Of a stretch of 64,000 nt of DNA, positions 38,001-49,045 are shown piece by piece. Positions within the stretch are counted from its first letter, which is position 1, and every line of letters starts with the position of its first letter. Below the pieces are notes generated by a model. It was given only the letters and a program-made list of their open reading frames with translations. It was not told the origin of the DNA and did not search any database. The position numbers and the translations under genes were made by a program. This DNA comes from Chamaesiphon minutus PCC 6605 (GTDB lineage Bacteria; Cyanobacteriota; Cyanobacteriia; Cyanobacteriales; Chamaesiphonaceae), in NCBI RefSeq assembly GCF_000317145.1, contig NC_019697.1:5096886-5160885 (forward strand), written 5' to 3'.

Positions 38001-38960
38001 ATGTCAGACTCTGCACTCACTCCCCAATCTTCTGCGGGTAAAGACGAATCTCTATCCAGCCGGGAGAATAATCTGGTAATTCAAGCCCGAATGCGGCAAT
38101 CGATTTGGAAGATTGCCTTTGCTACGCTATTGCTGATGGCTGTAGGTAGTGCCACCAGAGTAATGAATGCTGGATTAGCTTGCCCCGATTGGCCGTTGTG
38201 CTACGGGCAATTGGTACCGACGGCGCAAATGAATCTTCAGGTATTTTTAGAGTGGTTTCATCGCCTCGATGCAGCCTTAATCGGCTTGAGTACTTTGGGG
38301 TTAGTCGCCTCCTCTTGGTGGTTTCGCCAACAGTTGCCCCGCTGGTTACCATGGGCGAATACCTTTGCGCTGAGTCTAATTTTGCTTCAGGGTGCGTTAG
38401 GTGCCTTTACAGTGACCGAATTACTCCGCTTCGATATCGTCACCGCACACCTGGGCACCGCCTTACTATTGTTCATCACTTTACTCTCGATCGGCACCTT
38501 TCTACTCCCCCTCACCCCCTCCCCCACTCTTACCCGCTCCCCCTCTCCCCTTCTCCCCCTCACTGCTGCAATTTTCGTCTACACTCAGAGCATCCTCGGT
38601 GGTTTAGTTGGGTCTAGATGGGCACTACATCAGTGTTTTGGTAACTCCGAACTGTGTACGGTCATGAACGCTCACATCATTGGCGTAGTGCCTGCGACAC
38701 TGAGCTGTATCGCGGTAGTTATCTCTGTATGGCGTAACTCAGATTCACCCAAATATTGTCAGCGGCTGGCACAAATTACAGCGGGATTACTAATCTGTCA
38801 AATCTTGCTTGGTGTTGCTACTTTTAAACTGCATCTTCAAGTCGAACCACTCACCGTACTCCATCAAACCATCGGTGCAGCTTTGCTTGGAACGTTAGTC
38901 TTACTCGCAGTATTGTCTTGGCGATTAAAGAATTATCAACAACTTGCCACTCAAGTCTAG
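38001..38960 (+). CDS. ctaA: Heme A synthase
   Basis: The 319-residue membrane protein converts heme O to heme A. It has about eight helices and the family's conserved segments: GSATRVMNAGLACPDWPLCYGQLVP, EWFHRLDAALIGL (a heme-ligand His), VTAHLGTALLLF and LTVLHQTIGAALL. The ATG at 38001 is favoured; a TTG lies three codons upstream. The run of Pro/Ser/Thr around residues 170-185 (TPSPTLTRSPSPL) is a loop insertion made of CT-rich repeats. It lies 66 bases upstream of ctaB, and the two are probably an operon. Confidence 0.94.
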   Translation: MSDSALTPQSSAGKDESLSSRENNLVIQARMRQSIWKIAFATLLLMAVGSATRVMNAGLACPDWPLCYGQLVPTAQMNLQVFLEWFHRLDAALIGLSTLGLVASSWWFRQQLPRWLPWANTFALSLILLQGALGAFTVTELLRFDIVTAHLGTALLLFITLLSIGTFLLPLTPSPTLTRSPSPLLPLTAAIFVYTQSILGGLVGSRWALHQCFGNSELCTVMNAHIIGVVPATLSCIAVVISVWRNSDSPKYCQRLAQITAGLLICQILLGVATFKLHLQVEPLTVLHQTIGAALLGTLVLLAVLSWRLKNYQQLATQV

Positions 38961-39026
38961 CTAACAGCTCAAAAGTTTCACCGGTCCCATTTATACCGTC
39001 GCGGTAAACAGCCCTAATTCCCACAT

Positions 39027-39971
39027 ATGCAAGAGATTCTCAATCCATCTATCGAGAGCAAACACCAAAGTTTTCTGCAAGTTATTCAGAGTTATTACCA
39101 ACTCACTAAACCCAGAATTATTCCGTTACTGCTGATTACTACCGCCGCTGCAATGTGGTTGGCTTCAGATGGTAACACCGACCCGGTCTTGTTTTTGGTC
39201 ACAGTTATCGGTGGCATGTTAGCGGCAGCTTCCGCCCAAACAATGAATTGTATTTACGATCGAGATATCGATTATGCGATGGAACGGACTCGCAATCGTC
39301 CCATTCCTTCCGGTCGAGTCAAACCGCTCCATGCAGGGATTTTTGCCACAGTTTTAGCCGCATTATCATTTACAATCTTGACTGTTTTTACCAATCTTTT
39401 AGCCGCGCTGTTAGCGATGGCCGGAATTGGATTTTACATGTGGATTTATACCCACCTCCTCAAACGTCATACACCCCAAAATATCGTCATTGGTGGTGCT
39501 GCGGGTGCGATTCCTGTATTGGTTGGTTGGGCGGCAGTTACTAATAGTTTGAGTCTTGAAGCTTGGATCTTATTTACGATCGTCTTTCTCTGGACTCCGC
39601 CGCATTTTTGGGCATTGTCGTTAATGATTAAAGATGATTACGCCAAGGTCGGTATTCCGATGTTACCTGTAGTCGTCGGCGAAGCTGCCACTGCCAAACA
39701 AATCTGGATTTATACCTTATTACTAGTACCAACAACGCTATTGCTGGTATATCCATTGGGAGCTGCTGGCATCGTGTATGCTATCTCAGCTAGTGGTTTG
39801 GGCGGATTGTTTATCTATGAAGCTTGGAAATTGCTTCAAGCTCCTACCGAAAAAACTCCTGCTAAATCGATGTTTAAGTATTCGATCTTATACATGATGT
39901 TATTGTGTACGGCGATCGTCATCGACAGTTTACCTCAAACCCAATCCGCGATCGCATTGCTAATTAAATAA
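39027..39971 (+). CDS. ctaB: Protoheme IX farnesyltransferase (heme O synthase)
   Basis: The 314-residue UbiA-family prenyltransferase has the two Asp-rich motifs: [24 protein letters not shown] (about 75-98) and the later loop [20 protein letters not shown]. It farnesylates protoheme to heme O, the substrate of CtaA, for the oxidase encoded by the divergent ctaCDE. About nine membrane helices. Confidence 0.96.
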   Translation: MQEILNPSIESKHQSFLQVIQSYYQLTKPRIIPLLLITTAAAMWLASDGNTDPVLFLVTVIGGMLAAASAQTMNCIYDRDIDYAMERTRNRPIPSGRVKPLHAGIFATVLAALSFTILTVFTNLLAALLAMAGIGFYMWIYTHLLKRHTPQNIVIGGAAGAIPVLVGWAAVTNSLSLEAWILFTIVFLWTPPHFWALSLMIKDDYAKVGIPMLPVVVGEAATAKQIWIYTLLLVPTTLLLVYPLGAAGIVYAISASGLGGLFIYEAWKLLQAPTEKTPAKSMFKYSILYMMLLCTAIVIDSLPQTQSAIALLIK

Positions 39972-40341
39972 GTAGGCATCTGTAATAACCCAAGTTGCTA
40001 GTTATGAGTTATTGGTGAAGTTATGGGATAGAGAGTGGAGTTTGCGGGGGATTTGGATCTAGAAATGAAGCCCAGGCAACTTGTGTACACACATTAGCTC
40101 AGCAGGGGTCTGGGGGTCGTAACCCACAGCTCTAGGTCTTCCTAACACCAGAGAATCCACCATTTTACTACTCCTTAACCCATGATTGCAGCCTTTCCAG
40201 GCGGAGAAACTGACGCTATATAGGAAAATTTAGCGATCGAGAGCGCAATATTTAGGTGAAAATTGAGGGTAAGAACAGCGATATTAAATGTAGGGATAAT
40301 CGATCGTCGCCCCTACCCTCTAGTATTTCAACTAAACGTGA
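39972..40341. other. Intergenic region, no gene seen
   Basis: About 370 bases between ctaB and the NADAR gene. The run AGCAGGGGTCTGGGGGTCG (around 40100) and CGATCG words stand out, but I see neither tRNA-like structure nor an open frame. Confidence 0.5.
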
Positions 40342-40857
40342 GTGAGTCAGCATCCATTGAGAATTTACTTCTACAAGGTTAATGCGCCATACGGCTGCTT
40401 TTCCAATTTCTCGCCACACTCCATTCAGATGCCGCCAAAAACGGCAAATGAGTCAGTTAGCAAGCATTGGGCAACAGTAGAACATTACTATCAAGCGCAC
40501 AAATTTTGTGGCACTAAATTTGAGTATCTAATGACGCAAATTCAAGCCGCACCTACACCAGAACAGGCGGCACAAATTGGCCGTAGCTGCCAAGAGTGCT
40601 ATCATCCCGATTGGAATTTGCGCAAATGTGAAATCATGTATCGTGCCATCTGGCAAAAATTTAGCTCTCATTTAGATATTCAGCAGGTTTTACTCGCTAC
40701 CTTAGATGCCGAAATCATTGAAGATTCGCCAGTAGATTACTTCTGGGGCTGTGGTACCGATCGAACTGGTCAAAATCATCTCGGCCAAATTTTGATGCGA
40801 GTTAGAGCCGATCTGCAAGCTAGGAATGCGGAAAGAACAGTCATGCCGGATGGGTAA
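40342..40857 (+). CDS. NADAR-family protein
   Basis: The 171-residue protein starts at GTG (MSQHPLRIYFYKVN). It has the NADAR (YbiA/DUF1768) signature: YGCFSNFSPHSI, WATVEHYYQAHKF and a C-terminal VDYFWGCGTDRTGQNHLGQILMRVR. Family members bind or cleave ADP-ribose-type links, and some act as guanine-ADP-ribose glycohydrolases paired with DarT toxins. No toxin gene is next to it here, so a housekeeping role in NAD or riboflavin side-product repair is as likely. Confidence 0.9.
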   Translation: MSQHPLRIYFYKVNAPYGCFSNFSPHSIQMPPKTANESVSKHWATVEHYYQAHKFCGTKFEYLMTQIQAAPTPEQAAQIGRSCQECYHPDWNLRKCEIMYRAIWQKFSSHLDIQQVLLATLDAEIIEDSPVDYFWGCGTDRTGQNHLGQILMRVRADLQARNAERTVMPDG

Positions 40858-40899
40858 TCCTAACTGTTCGAGCAGTATTACAAGAGTAAATAAGCTCCG

Positions 40900-41403
40900 T
40901 CAGAAGAGCCGCGAATCGCTACCTTCTGCCTTTTGGGTTAATTCCAGCGATTTTATCCACTGCGAGGGGATCACAGATACTTGTTCTTCCAAACCATCCG
41001 TGCGCGTGTACCACCATGCCCAAGCAATCAATACCGCTTGGAGTGGCAATCTTCCCCACCGCAATGCTGAGGAATCTGGAATGTTTGGCAGATCGATTTC
41101 ATTTATTGCCATGTTGATATTTGCGGGGAAAACGGCAATAAACAGCAACAATAAGCCCCAAGCAGCAGCTTGACTAACTGGCGGTACCAAAATCCCAATG
41201 CCACCTAAAATTTCAAAAAATCCGCTGATATAGACTAACTCCAGATGGTAAGGCAGATAATTGGGCACGATCTTGACAAAGGGATCGGGTACGACAAAGT
41301 GGATGATTCCCACCACAATGATGCAGATTGCTAAAATTACTCGCAGTTGTTCCTTGCGAGTAGTGGCAATTAATCTATCGGCTTGAGGTGCTTCAGGATT
41401 CAT
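40900..41403 (-). CDS. DoxX-like membrane protein
   Basis: The 167-residue protein has four hydrophobic helices, with HFVVPDPFVKIVPNYLPYHLELVYISGFFEILGGIGILVPPVSQAAAWGLLLLFIAVFPANINMAI spanning the DoxX-like core. Its central EILGGIGIL motif is the DoxX helix-2 pattern. DoxX proteins link to thiol/quinone chemistry, but this branch is uncharacterised. It ends close to the convergent NADAR gene. Confidence 0.82.
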   Translation of the reverse strand: MNPEAPQADRLIATTRKEQLRVILAICIIVVGIIHFVVPDPFVKIVPNYLPYHLELVYISGFFEILGGIGILVPPVSQAAAWGLLLLFIAVFPANINMAINEIDLPNIPDSSALRWGRLPLQAVLIAWAWWYTRTDGLEEQVSVIPSQWIKSLELTQKAEGSDSRLF

Positions 41404-41523
41404 GGAGCTTAGCTGTTGGAATTCCCAGCAGTTGGATGAGTATTAGTGTCTATCGTAGAGTCGATCGCTATTTTGCCTCATCCTCATTTAGGCTGAGATT
41501 TGGCGACTTACGCGCGATTGTAA

Positions 41524-41559
41524 ATAAAAAAAGAGGCGATCGAAATTCGATCGCCTCTT
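41524..41559 (-). terminator. Intrinsic terminator of groEL
   Basis: A perfect 13-bp stem, AAGAGGCGATCGA (41531-41543) with TCGATCGCCTCTT (41547-41559), loop of three. On the minus strand a run of T's follows the stem. It lies about 30 bases past the groEL stop. Confidence 0.92.
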
Positions 41560-41587
41560 AGCTAAAAACTTAAATTGAGACTAAGGA

Positions 41588-43270
<1,683 letters not shown>

Positions 43271-43295
43271 TTATTTTAATCATCTCTTCCAAAAT

Positions 43296-43322
43296 TTAGC
43301 ACTCTATGAGGAGGAGTGCTAA
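43296..43322. promoter_or_regulatory. CIRCE operator (HrcA site)
   Basis: TTAGCACTC (43296-43304), 9 bases, GAGTGCTAA (43314-43322): an exact match to the CIRCE consensus with the standard 9-base spacer. It sits 32 bases upstream of the groEL start. HrcA binds this element and represses chaperonin genes at normal temperature. Confidence 0.97.
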
Positions 43323-43498
43323 GTAAATTTCCAGCGATCTGTGTGCGGTTTCCCGAACTCTAGGCTTCAGGTTTTGGGGTGTAGGCTTTGGGTTTTAGGC
43401 TCAAGTACTGGGCAGTGTTGCTGCTTTGCTGATAAGCAAAGGACGCTCGGCATCTTACCCATTATCCACCCACCCCTGCTCTCCAATCCCCAGTCAAT

Positions 43499-43551
43499 AA
43501 AAAACCCCTAAGTATAGTCGATCGATCTGGTATGACCGCCAACACTTAGGG
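43499..43551 (-). terminator. Minus-strand terminator without an upstream gene
   Basis: CCCTAAGT (43506-43513) pairs perfectly with ACTTAGGG (43544-43551). On the minus strand the stem is followed by a T6 run. The gene to the right is on the opposite strand, so this terminator would end a small noncoding RNA or an antisense transcript, or it may be a plus-strand hairpin of other use. Confidence 0.6.
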
Positions 43552-43738
43552 ATGATTGATTTGGGAGGTAACTTCAGTTGTGGAAGTTAGACCAAAAAAA
43601 TCAAAAGTTGAACACACAAACACTCTGTATTTCAAATTTAACCGATCGAATGTCTAGTTAATAACTAGAAAAGTATGCAAAAAGTAGGTTAGAAGGTACG
43701 ATCGCTATAATCAAGAAGTCTCAAATCGCACTTTAAGT

Positions 43739-46700
43739 ATGGATGCCGATCGAGCTATCGCAATTATTGAAATAGTTTTGGCTCCCAAATCCTTAAATCC
43801 GGTTCAGGTTCAAATTGTCCGTGGCGCGCTCGCGGGTGAGAGCTATCAACAAATTGCTAAGGCGGCTAAAGCTAGTTCGGATAAAACTGTAAAAGCGGAC
43901 GCGGCGGCACCGACTGCTAGCAGAACCTCGAAACGTTCTGGCGGAAGATATCAGACCGGATATATTCGGGAGACTGGTGCTCAGCTATGGCAGTCTTTGA
44001 GTCAAAAATTGGGTCAAAAAGTTACCAAAAAGAATTTGGCAGCAGCACTATTTTGGTATGCAAAGCAGCCGGAATTTAAGCTGGCTGAAAATAGTACCGT
44101 CCTCACCAAGACGACTACTGGCCGAGTTGAGGCAACCGCCAGCAGTATCGATCGAGAAACTGGAAGTCAATCTAGCCCCGATCGTGCCGATGACCGAACG
44201 ACGAGACTTCGACTCAGCTACAGTGGCGAACTCAATGCGCCAGAGCATTTTTATGGGCGCACTGAGGAGTTGGTAACATTGACTCAATGGTGTCTTTACG
44301 ACAATTGTCGGCTGATTTTTTTAGTCGGGATGGGCGGGATGGGCAAGACTACGCTGGTAAACGAGATCGCTCGTCAACTGAGTGGCTACTTTCAGTCGAT
44401 CGTGTGGCGATCTTTGCTCAATCTGCCGCCAATTAAGGAACTTTGTACCGAGCTGCTTCAATGTCTGAGTCAGCAGCCGCTCCTGAATTTGCCAGACTCT
44501 TTAGACGAACAAATTGAGTTATTAATCGCGGGTCTCAAAAAAAATCGTTGTTTAATAGTCTTGGATAATGTCGAATCAATCCTGGCAGGACAAGTCGAAT
44601 CCGGTCAATATTTGCCCGGTTATGAAGGTTACGATCGATTACTTAAAGCCATCGGCGAACTCTCCCACCAAAGTTGTGCGATCCTAACCAGTCGGGAAAA
44701 ACCACATACGATCGCTAGGTTACAAATTGTCAATCCCCAGTCGGTGCGCTCGATGACCGTTAATGGCATGACATTGGCAGCCGGACATCAATTGCTTCAA
44801 GCTTATGGTTGTCCGCAATTACCAGAACCGATCTGGCAAGAAGTACACGCTCATTATGCTGGCAATCCTCTCGCTCTCAAAATCGCTGCTATTACCGCCG
44901 TCGAACTTACTGGTGGTGGCGAAAAAGTGTTGGAACTCTATCCACTGATGAAACAAGGTTACCTTCAGTTTCGAGACATCGACGATATTCTCTATCGTCA
45001 ATTCGAGCGACTTTCGGAGACGGAACAGCAACTAGTATACTGGTTGGCGATCGAGCGCGAACCCGTGACTGGGGCAGAATTACGCTCGAATTCGATCCTA
45101 AATACCAAGATGCCGGGAGAGATTATTAATGCGCTCCAGTCGTTATCGCGTCGTTGTATTACGGTCTATGAAGATCGAAATTGGTCGATTCAGCCAGTGA
45201 TGACTACTTATGTGACTAGTCGATCGATCGATCGATTTGTAGGCGAACTCTTACCACCAGATCCGACCGAGCCACCTGTAATGGATCTCCTGCACCAATT
45301 TTGTCATCTCAATACATACGCAATTATTAAGGCGCAAGCTAAAGATTATCTCCGCATCGCCCAGATTCAATCGATCTTGCGCCCGATTGTCGATCGATTA
45401 CTCGATATTTGGCCGAGTCGAGCCGCTCTGGAAAATCGCCTGGGGCAGATTTTAAATCTATGGCGCACTCTAGACCCGATTCCCCCTGGCTATCTGGCCG
45501 GAAATATCCTTAACTTAGCGATCGAATTAGCGACCGATCGATTTGCTAGAGATGGCACCCATCGTCTAGATGGGACACACAGTAATTGTTACGGCCAGAC
45601 ACCCACACTCAAAAACTTAGACTGCTCCTTGTTGCCAATTCGATCGGCTTATCTCGCCGATGTCAATCTCCATCAGGTCGATTTTACCGCAGCGATCTTC
45701 GATCGTTGTGTGTTTACTCAGGCATTTGGGGGAATTTTTATGGCAATCTACCATCCGGCTGGCGAGTTACTAGCCACTGGCGATACCAATGGGGATGTTT
45801 CGCTATGGCAGATTGCTGACGGCCAAAGGGTAGCAATTTTTCAAGGCCACAGTAATTGGACTCGCGCCTTAGCTTTTAGCTGTGATGGTAAAATTTTGGC
45901 CAGTGCTAGTGAGGATCGCACGGTTAGATTGTGGGATGTTCAAACCAATCGGCAGATAGCAACAATCGGGCCACATACTCACACTTTTCGGGGAATGAAG
46001 TTTAGTCGCGATGGCCGCCAATTGGCGATCGGTTGCGATGATTGTCAGATTCGGATCTACAATCTGCCTGGATTGCTGGCAGATCCAACAGCCACTAATG
46101 TAGATCGTCATTGCCATCAATTATTACCGAGACATAGCAATTGGGTATTTTCGGTCGCCTACAGTCCCGATGAGAGCCGACTGGCGAGTGCTAGTGCTGA
46201 CGGTACCGTGAGGATTTGGGATCTGGCAACTGGTGAGTGCTTGCAGACTCTCCCCCACGAACACTGGGCGATTCGGACGCTGTTTGCTCCAGACGGTCGA
46301 TACTTGGTTGTCAGTGGCATGTCACCAACTATCTATGTTTGGGATACGATTTCGGGAGAGCCGATCGCTACTTTAAACGGACATCGAGATTGGATTTGGT
46401 CGATTGAAATGAGTGCTGATGGTCGCACGCTCTTTAGTACTGGTGAAGATCGGACGATCCGCGTGTGGGATCTCAACACAGGCGATTGTCAGACTGTCTT
46501 GCGCGGTCATCAACAACGAATTTGGAGTATTTCGCTCTCGCCGGACGGACGGCATCTAGTCAGCGGTAGCGAGGATCGGTCGATCGAGATTTGGGATCTT
46601 CAGTCCGGGAAATGTGTCAAAACTATTAATGGTTACAGTAACTCGATTAAAGCGATCGCCTTCGTACCCGCTCGAGATTGGTTGGCTAGCTGTCATCGCG

Positions 46701-47653
46701 ATTGCACGATTCGGCTGTGGAATCTGCAACACCTGGTTTGCATTCAGACCTTAACCGGACATACCGATGCCGTGCTGACGATCGCCATTAGTCCCGATGG
46801 TCGCTATTTGGCTAGTAGTAGCCTCGATCGCACGATTAGACTTTGGGATTTACAAAATCTGACCTGTTGCCACACGATCGAGACTTTGGCAGAAGGCGTC
46901 TGTACGCTAGCATTTAGCCCCGATGGTTGTCAGTTAATTGCTGGTAATTATCAAGCCGAGTTACAGATTTGGGATCTCACCATCGAAGATCGCCACGGCT
47001 CGACGGCAGCTCATCCTCGCGCCCGGATCGGTCACCCCAAAAGGATCGAAGCAGTTGCAGTTTGTCAGGTAAATCGCACGATCGCGACTGCGTGTGAAAA
47101 TAACATTAGGATTTGGGATCTCCAGACAGGCGAATGTTTGCACACCATCATCGCCCACTATCTCAACATTCTAACTGTGGCTTTTAGCCCCGACGGACGA
47201 TACCTAGCTACTGGCGGTATGGACAAAACATTAAAAGTTTGGGATACCAGTAATTTGGAGTGCCTACACACTCTAAATATGCACCAGAGCTGGATTACAA
47301 CTGTGGCCTTTAGTCCGACGCCAATCGTCTCACCCACATCGAGCGATTATCACTTAATCGTCGGTAGTGGCGATCGATTGATGACCCGCTGGAATATTAC
47401 CACAGGCGAATGTCTCCAAACCTACACCGGACACACCAACTGGGTTTGGTCGCTCGCTTACAGTCCCGACGGCTTGACAATCGCCAGCGCGGGAGAAGAC
47501 GAAACAATCAAAATCTGGGATGTCAGTGGCGAGCGATCTCCCCACACGCTCCGGCTCCAACGTCCATATGAAGATACTATTATTACCGGAGCCACCGGAT
47601 TGCCGATCGGACAAAGACAGACACTGAAATTGTTAGGCGCGATCGACGATTAG
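43739..47653 (+). CDS. STAND NTPase with N-terminal winged-helix domain and 14 WD40 repeats
   Basis: A 1304-residue protein. Residues 1-110 resemble the winged-helix N-domain of cyanobacterial vMAP-type proteins (SYQQIAKAAK ... YIRETGAQLWQSLSQKLGQKVTKKNL), interrupted by a 29-residue Ala/Lys/Thr-rich insert (about 41-70). The NB-ARC core has Walker A GMGGMGKTT (197-205), Walker B-like LIVLDNV (272-278), the sensor ILTSRE (315-320) and GNPLALK (375-381). After a helical bridge, 14 WD40 repeats follow from about residue 665, enough for two seven-bladed propellers. STAND NTPases switch on ligand binding and act in defence or signalling; the ligand is unknown. Confidence 0.92.
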   Translation: MDADRAIAIIEIVLAPKSLNPVQVQIVRGALAGESYQQIAKAAKASSDKTVKADAAAPTASRTSKRSGGRYQTGYIRETGAQLWQSLSQKLGQKVTKKNLAAALFWYAKQPEFKLAENSTVLTKTTTGRVEATASSIDRETGSQSSPDRADDRTTRLRLSYSGELNAPEHFYGRTEELVTLTQWCLYDNCRLIFLVGMGGMGKTTLVNEIARQLSGYFQSIVWRSLLNLPPIKELCTELLQCLSQQPLLNLPDSLDEQIELLIAGLKKNRCLIVLDNVESILAGQVESGQYLPGYEGYDRLLKAIGELSHQSCAILTSREKPHTIARLQIVNPQSVRSMTVNGMTLAAGHQLLQAYGCPQLPEPIWQEVHAHYAGNPLALKIAAITAVELTGGGEKVLELYPLMKQGYLQFRDIDDILYRQFERLSETEQQLVYWLAIEREPVTGAELRSNSILNTKMPGEIINALQSLSRRCITVYEDRNWSIQPVMTTYVTSRSIDRFVGELLPPDPTEPPVMDLLHQFCHLNTYAIIKAQAKDYLRIAQIQSILRPIVDRLLDIWPSRAALENRLGQILNLWRTLDPIPPGYLAGNILNLAIELATDRFARDGTHRLDGTHSNCYGQTPTLKNLDCSLLPIRSAYLADVNLHQVDFTAAIFDRCVFTQAFGGIFMAIYHPAGELLATGDTNGDVSLWQIADGQRVAIFQGHSNWTRALAFSCDGKILASASEDRTVRLWDVQTNRQIATIGPHTHTFRGMKFSRDGRQLAIGCDDCQIRIYNLPGLLADPTATNVDRHCHQLLPRHSNWVFSVAYSPDESRLASASADGTVRIWDLATGECLQTLPHEHWAIRTLFAPDGRYLVVSGMSPTIYVWDTISGEPIATLNGHRDWIWSIEMSADGRTLFSTGEDRTIRVWDLNTGDCQTVLRGHQQRIWSISLSPDGRHLVSGSEDRSIEIWDLQSGKCVKTINGYSNSIKAIAFVPARDWLASCHRDCTIRLWNLQHLVCIQTLTGHTDAVLTIAISPDGRYLASSSLDRTIRLWDLQNLTCCHTIETLAEGVCTLAFSPDGCQLIAGNYQAELQIWDLTIEDRHGSTAAHPRARIGHPKRIEAVAVCQVNRTIATACENNIRIWDLQTGECLHTIIAHYLNILTVAFSPDGRYLATGGMDKTLKVWDTSNLECLHTLNMHQSWITTVAFSPTPIVSPTSSDYHLIVGSGDRLMTRWNITTGECLQTYTGHTNWVWSLAYSPDGLTIASAGEDETIKIWDVSGERSPHTLRLQRPYEDTIITGATGLPIGQRQTLKLLGAIDD

Positions 47654-47714
47654 GACGGAGACGGGGAGTAGATGGGTGAGGGAACGCAATTCAAAACCTA
47701 ATCCCCGATTCACC

Positions 47715-47780
47715 ATGCACTATGCACTATTCCCTATTCCCTATTCCCTATTCCCTATTCCCTATTCCCTATTCCCTATC
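47715..47780. repeat. TTCCCTA heptanucleotide repeat
   Basis: Seven or eight tandem copies of TTCCCTA, the reverse complement of the TAGGGAA/TAGGGGA repeats elsewhere. They lie upstream of the SLOG gene and stay in its reading frame, which can mislead start choice. Confidence 0.85.
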
Positions 47781-47823
47781 ACTATTGCCTAGCCTCTGCC
47801 TTTATTATGCTAAAATAGCAAAG

Positions 47824-48339
47824 TTGTTAAGCCACGCACCGTCTTTGATTAACGTATCTGAAATCGATACTCTGGCCCAGGAACTAGCTACGATTCAACA
47901 GACTGGCTCCAAGAAAATTGCACTATTGGGTTCTCGGCACGTCCCGATTACCCACCAACATCTAATCGAGATGATGAGCTATGCTCTGGTATTGTCTGGC
48001 AATCGTTTGATTACCTCTGGTGCCACGGGCACAAACTCTGCGGCTATTCGGGGAGCTATTCGAGCCGATCGAGACATGCTGACGGTAATCTTACCCCAAA
48101 GTCTCGCTCGTCAACCGAGAGAATCTCAAGAGCAGTTGCAGAACGTCATGCACCTGGTAGAAAATCCTGGTAACGACTCACTCTCGCTCGGCGAAGCCAG
48201 CGCGTTGTGCAATCAGGAAATTGTTTCTCGCTGTCAGCAGTTGATCTGTTTTGCTTTCCACGATAGTGACACTTTGCTCCAAACCTGCCACGAGGCAGAA
48301 GAACAACGTAAAGTTGTAACTCTATTTTATTTCGACTAA
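47824..48339 (+). CDS. SLOG/DprA-like Rossmann protein
   Basis: From the TTG at 47824 the 171-residue product is a compact Rossmann fold: KKIALLGSRHVPI (strand plus loop), LVLSGNRLITSGATGTNSAAIRGAI (the G-S/T-rich nucleotide loop of the SLOG/DprA superfamily), and a C-terminal strand and helix. It is shorter than DprA and lacks the DprA SAM/winged-helix parts. Earlier codons in this frame come from the heptamer repeat and are excluded. The fold suggests nucleotide or ssDNA binding. It follows the STAND gene on the same strand with a 170-base gap. Confidence 0.78.
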   Translation: MLSHAPSLINVSEIDTLAQELATIQQTGSKKIALLGSRHVPITHQHLIEMMSYALVLSGNRLITSGATGTNSAAIRGAIRADRDMLTVILPQSLARQPRESQEQLQNVMHLVENPGNDSLSLGEASALCNQEIVSRCQQLICFAFHDSDTLLQTCHEAEEQRKVVTLFYFD

Positions 48340-48488
48340 CCTATTTTCCCCAACCTACATGAGTCGGTTGGGCGATCTAATTGGGGTTTAGTTGCCCCAC
48401 TTTTACAGACGAATTCTGATGAAGATGCGGTTTACTCCCTACTTATTTTGTAATCAAACTTAGATTCCCAGCCGCAAACAACCGTTTT

Positions 48489-48908
48489 ATGAATTTCGCC
48501 AATCTCTCAACCCCAACAATTTTACTCGGATCGATCGCGGCTGCGGCATTTCTAGTTTACTTTCCCTATTTAGTAGTTGCTGTCACCCGCTTTCAAGTCG
48601 GGTTCGATATCTCAGCTCCGCGTGCTGCATTCGATAAAATGCCAGACTACGGCAAACGAGCAACTTGGGCACATCAAAATTCTTGGGAAGCATTTATACT
48701 GTATAGTGCAGCAGCACTAATGGCATATATCACCCAGCAAAATTCACCGACAGTAGTAAATTGCGCGATCGGCTTTACAGTAGCGCGGTTATTTTATTCA
48801 ATATTTTATATCATCAATTTTCCGATCGGTCGATCGTTAATGTTCGGCGTCGGCTCCGTGGCAATTTTTACACTCATGTCTATGAGTATCACCAGTACAA
48901 TGAATTAG
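48489..48908 (+). CDS. MAPEG-family membrane protein
   Basis: The 139-residue protein has four helices with the MAPEG pattern: first helix LLGSIAAAAFLVYFPYLVVAVTRFQ, then the WAHQNSWEAFILYSAAALMAYI core and VARLFYSIFYIINFPIGRSLMF with the conserved Arg-Tyr positions. MAPEG proteins are trimeric membrane enzymes of glutathione or eicosanoid type; the bacterial substrate here is unknown. Monocistronic. Confidence 0.85.
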   Translation: MNFANLSTPTILLGSIAAAAFLVYFPYLVVAVTRFQVGFDISAPRAAFDKMPDYGKRATWAHQNSWEAFILYSAAALMAYITQQNSPTVVNCAIGFTVARLFYSIFYIINFPIGRSLMFGVGSVAIFTLMSMSITSTMN

Positions 48909-48990
48909 GTTTTAGGCGTTAGGCATTAGGCATTAGGTAATTTGTTTGAGATAATATTGAGATAACAATGAGATGCTAATTAAGATTTTC

Positions 48991-49013
48991 CCTAAAGCCT
49001 AAAGCCTAAAGCT
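48991..49013. repeat. CCTAAAG heptamer repeat
   Basis: About three copies of CCTAAAG, the same half-unit as in the 14-bp repeat beside minE. A related GCATTAG run lies at about 48915-48940. Both are between the MAPEG gene and yajQ. Confidence 0.6.
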
Positions 49014-49045
49014 TAAAATACTGGAAACCTTACTAAGTACAAAAT

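Noticed and set aside
40080-40160. tRNA-like segment
   Set aside because: TAGCTCAGCAGGGG looks like a D-arm but no matching T-arm or acceptor stem could be drawn.
47722-47823. Extended start for the SLOG gene
   Set aside because: These codons encode only SLFPIPY repeats from the heptamer array; the conserved domain starts after 47824.
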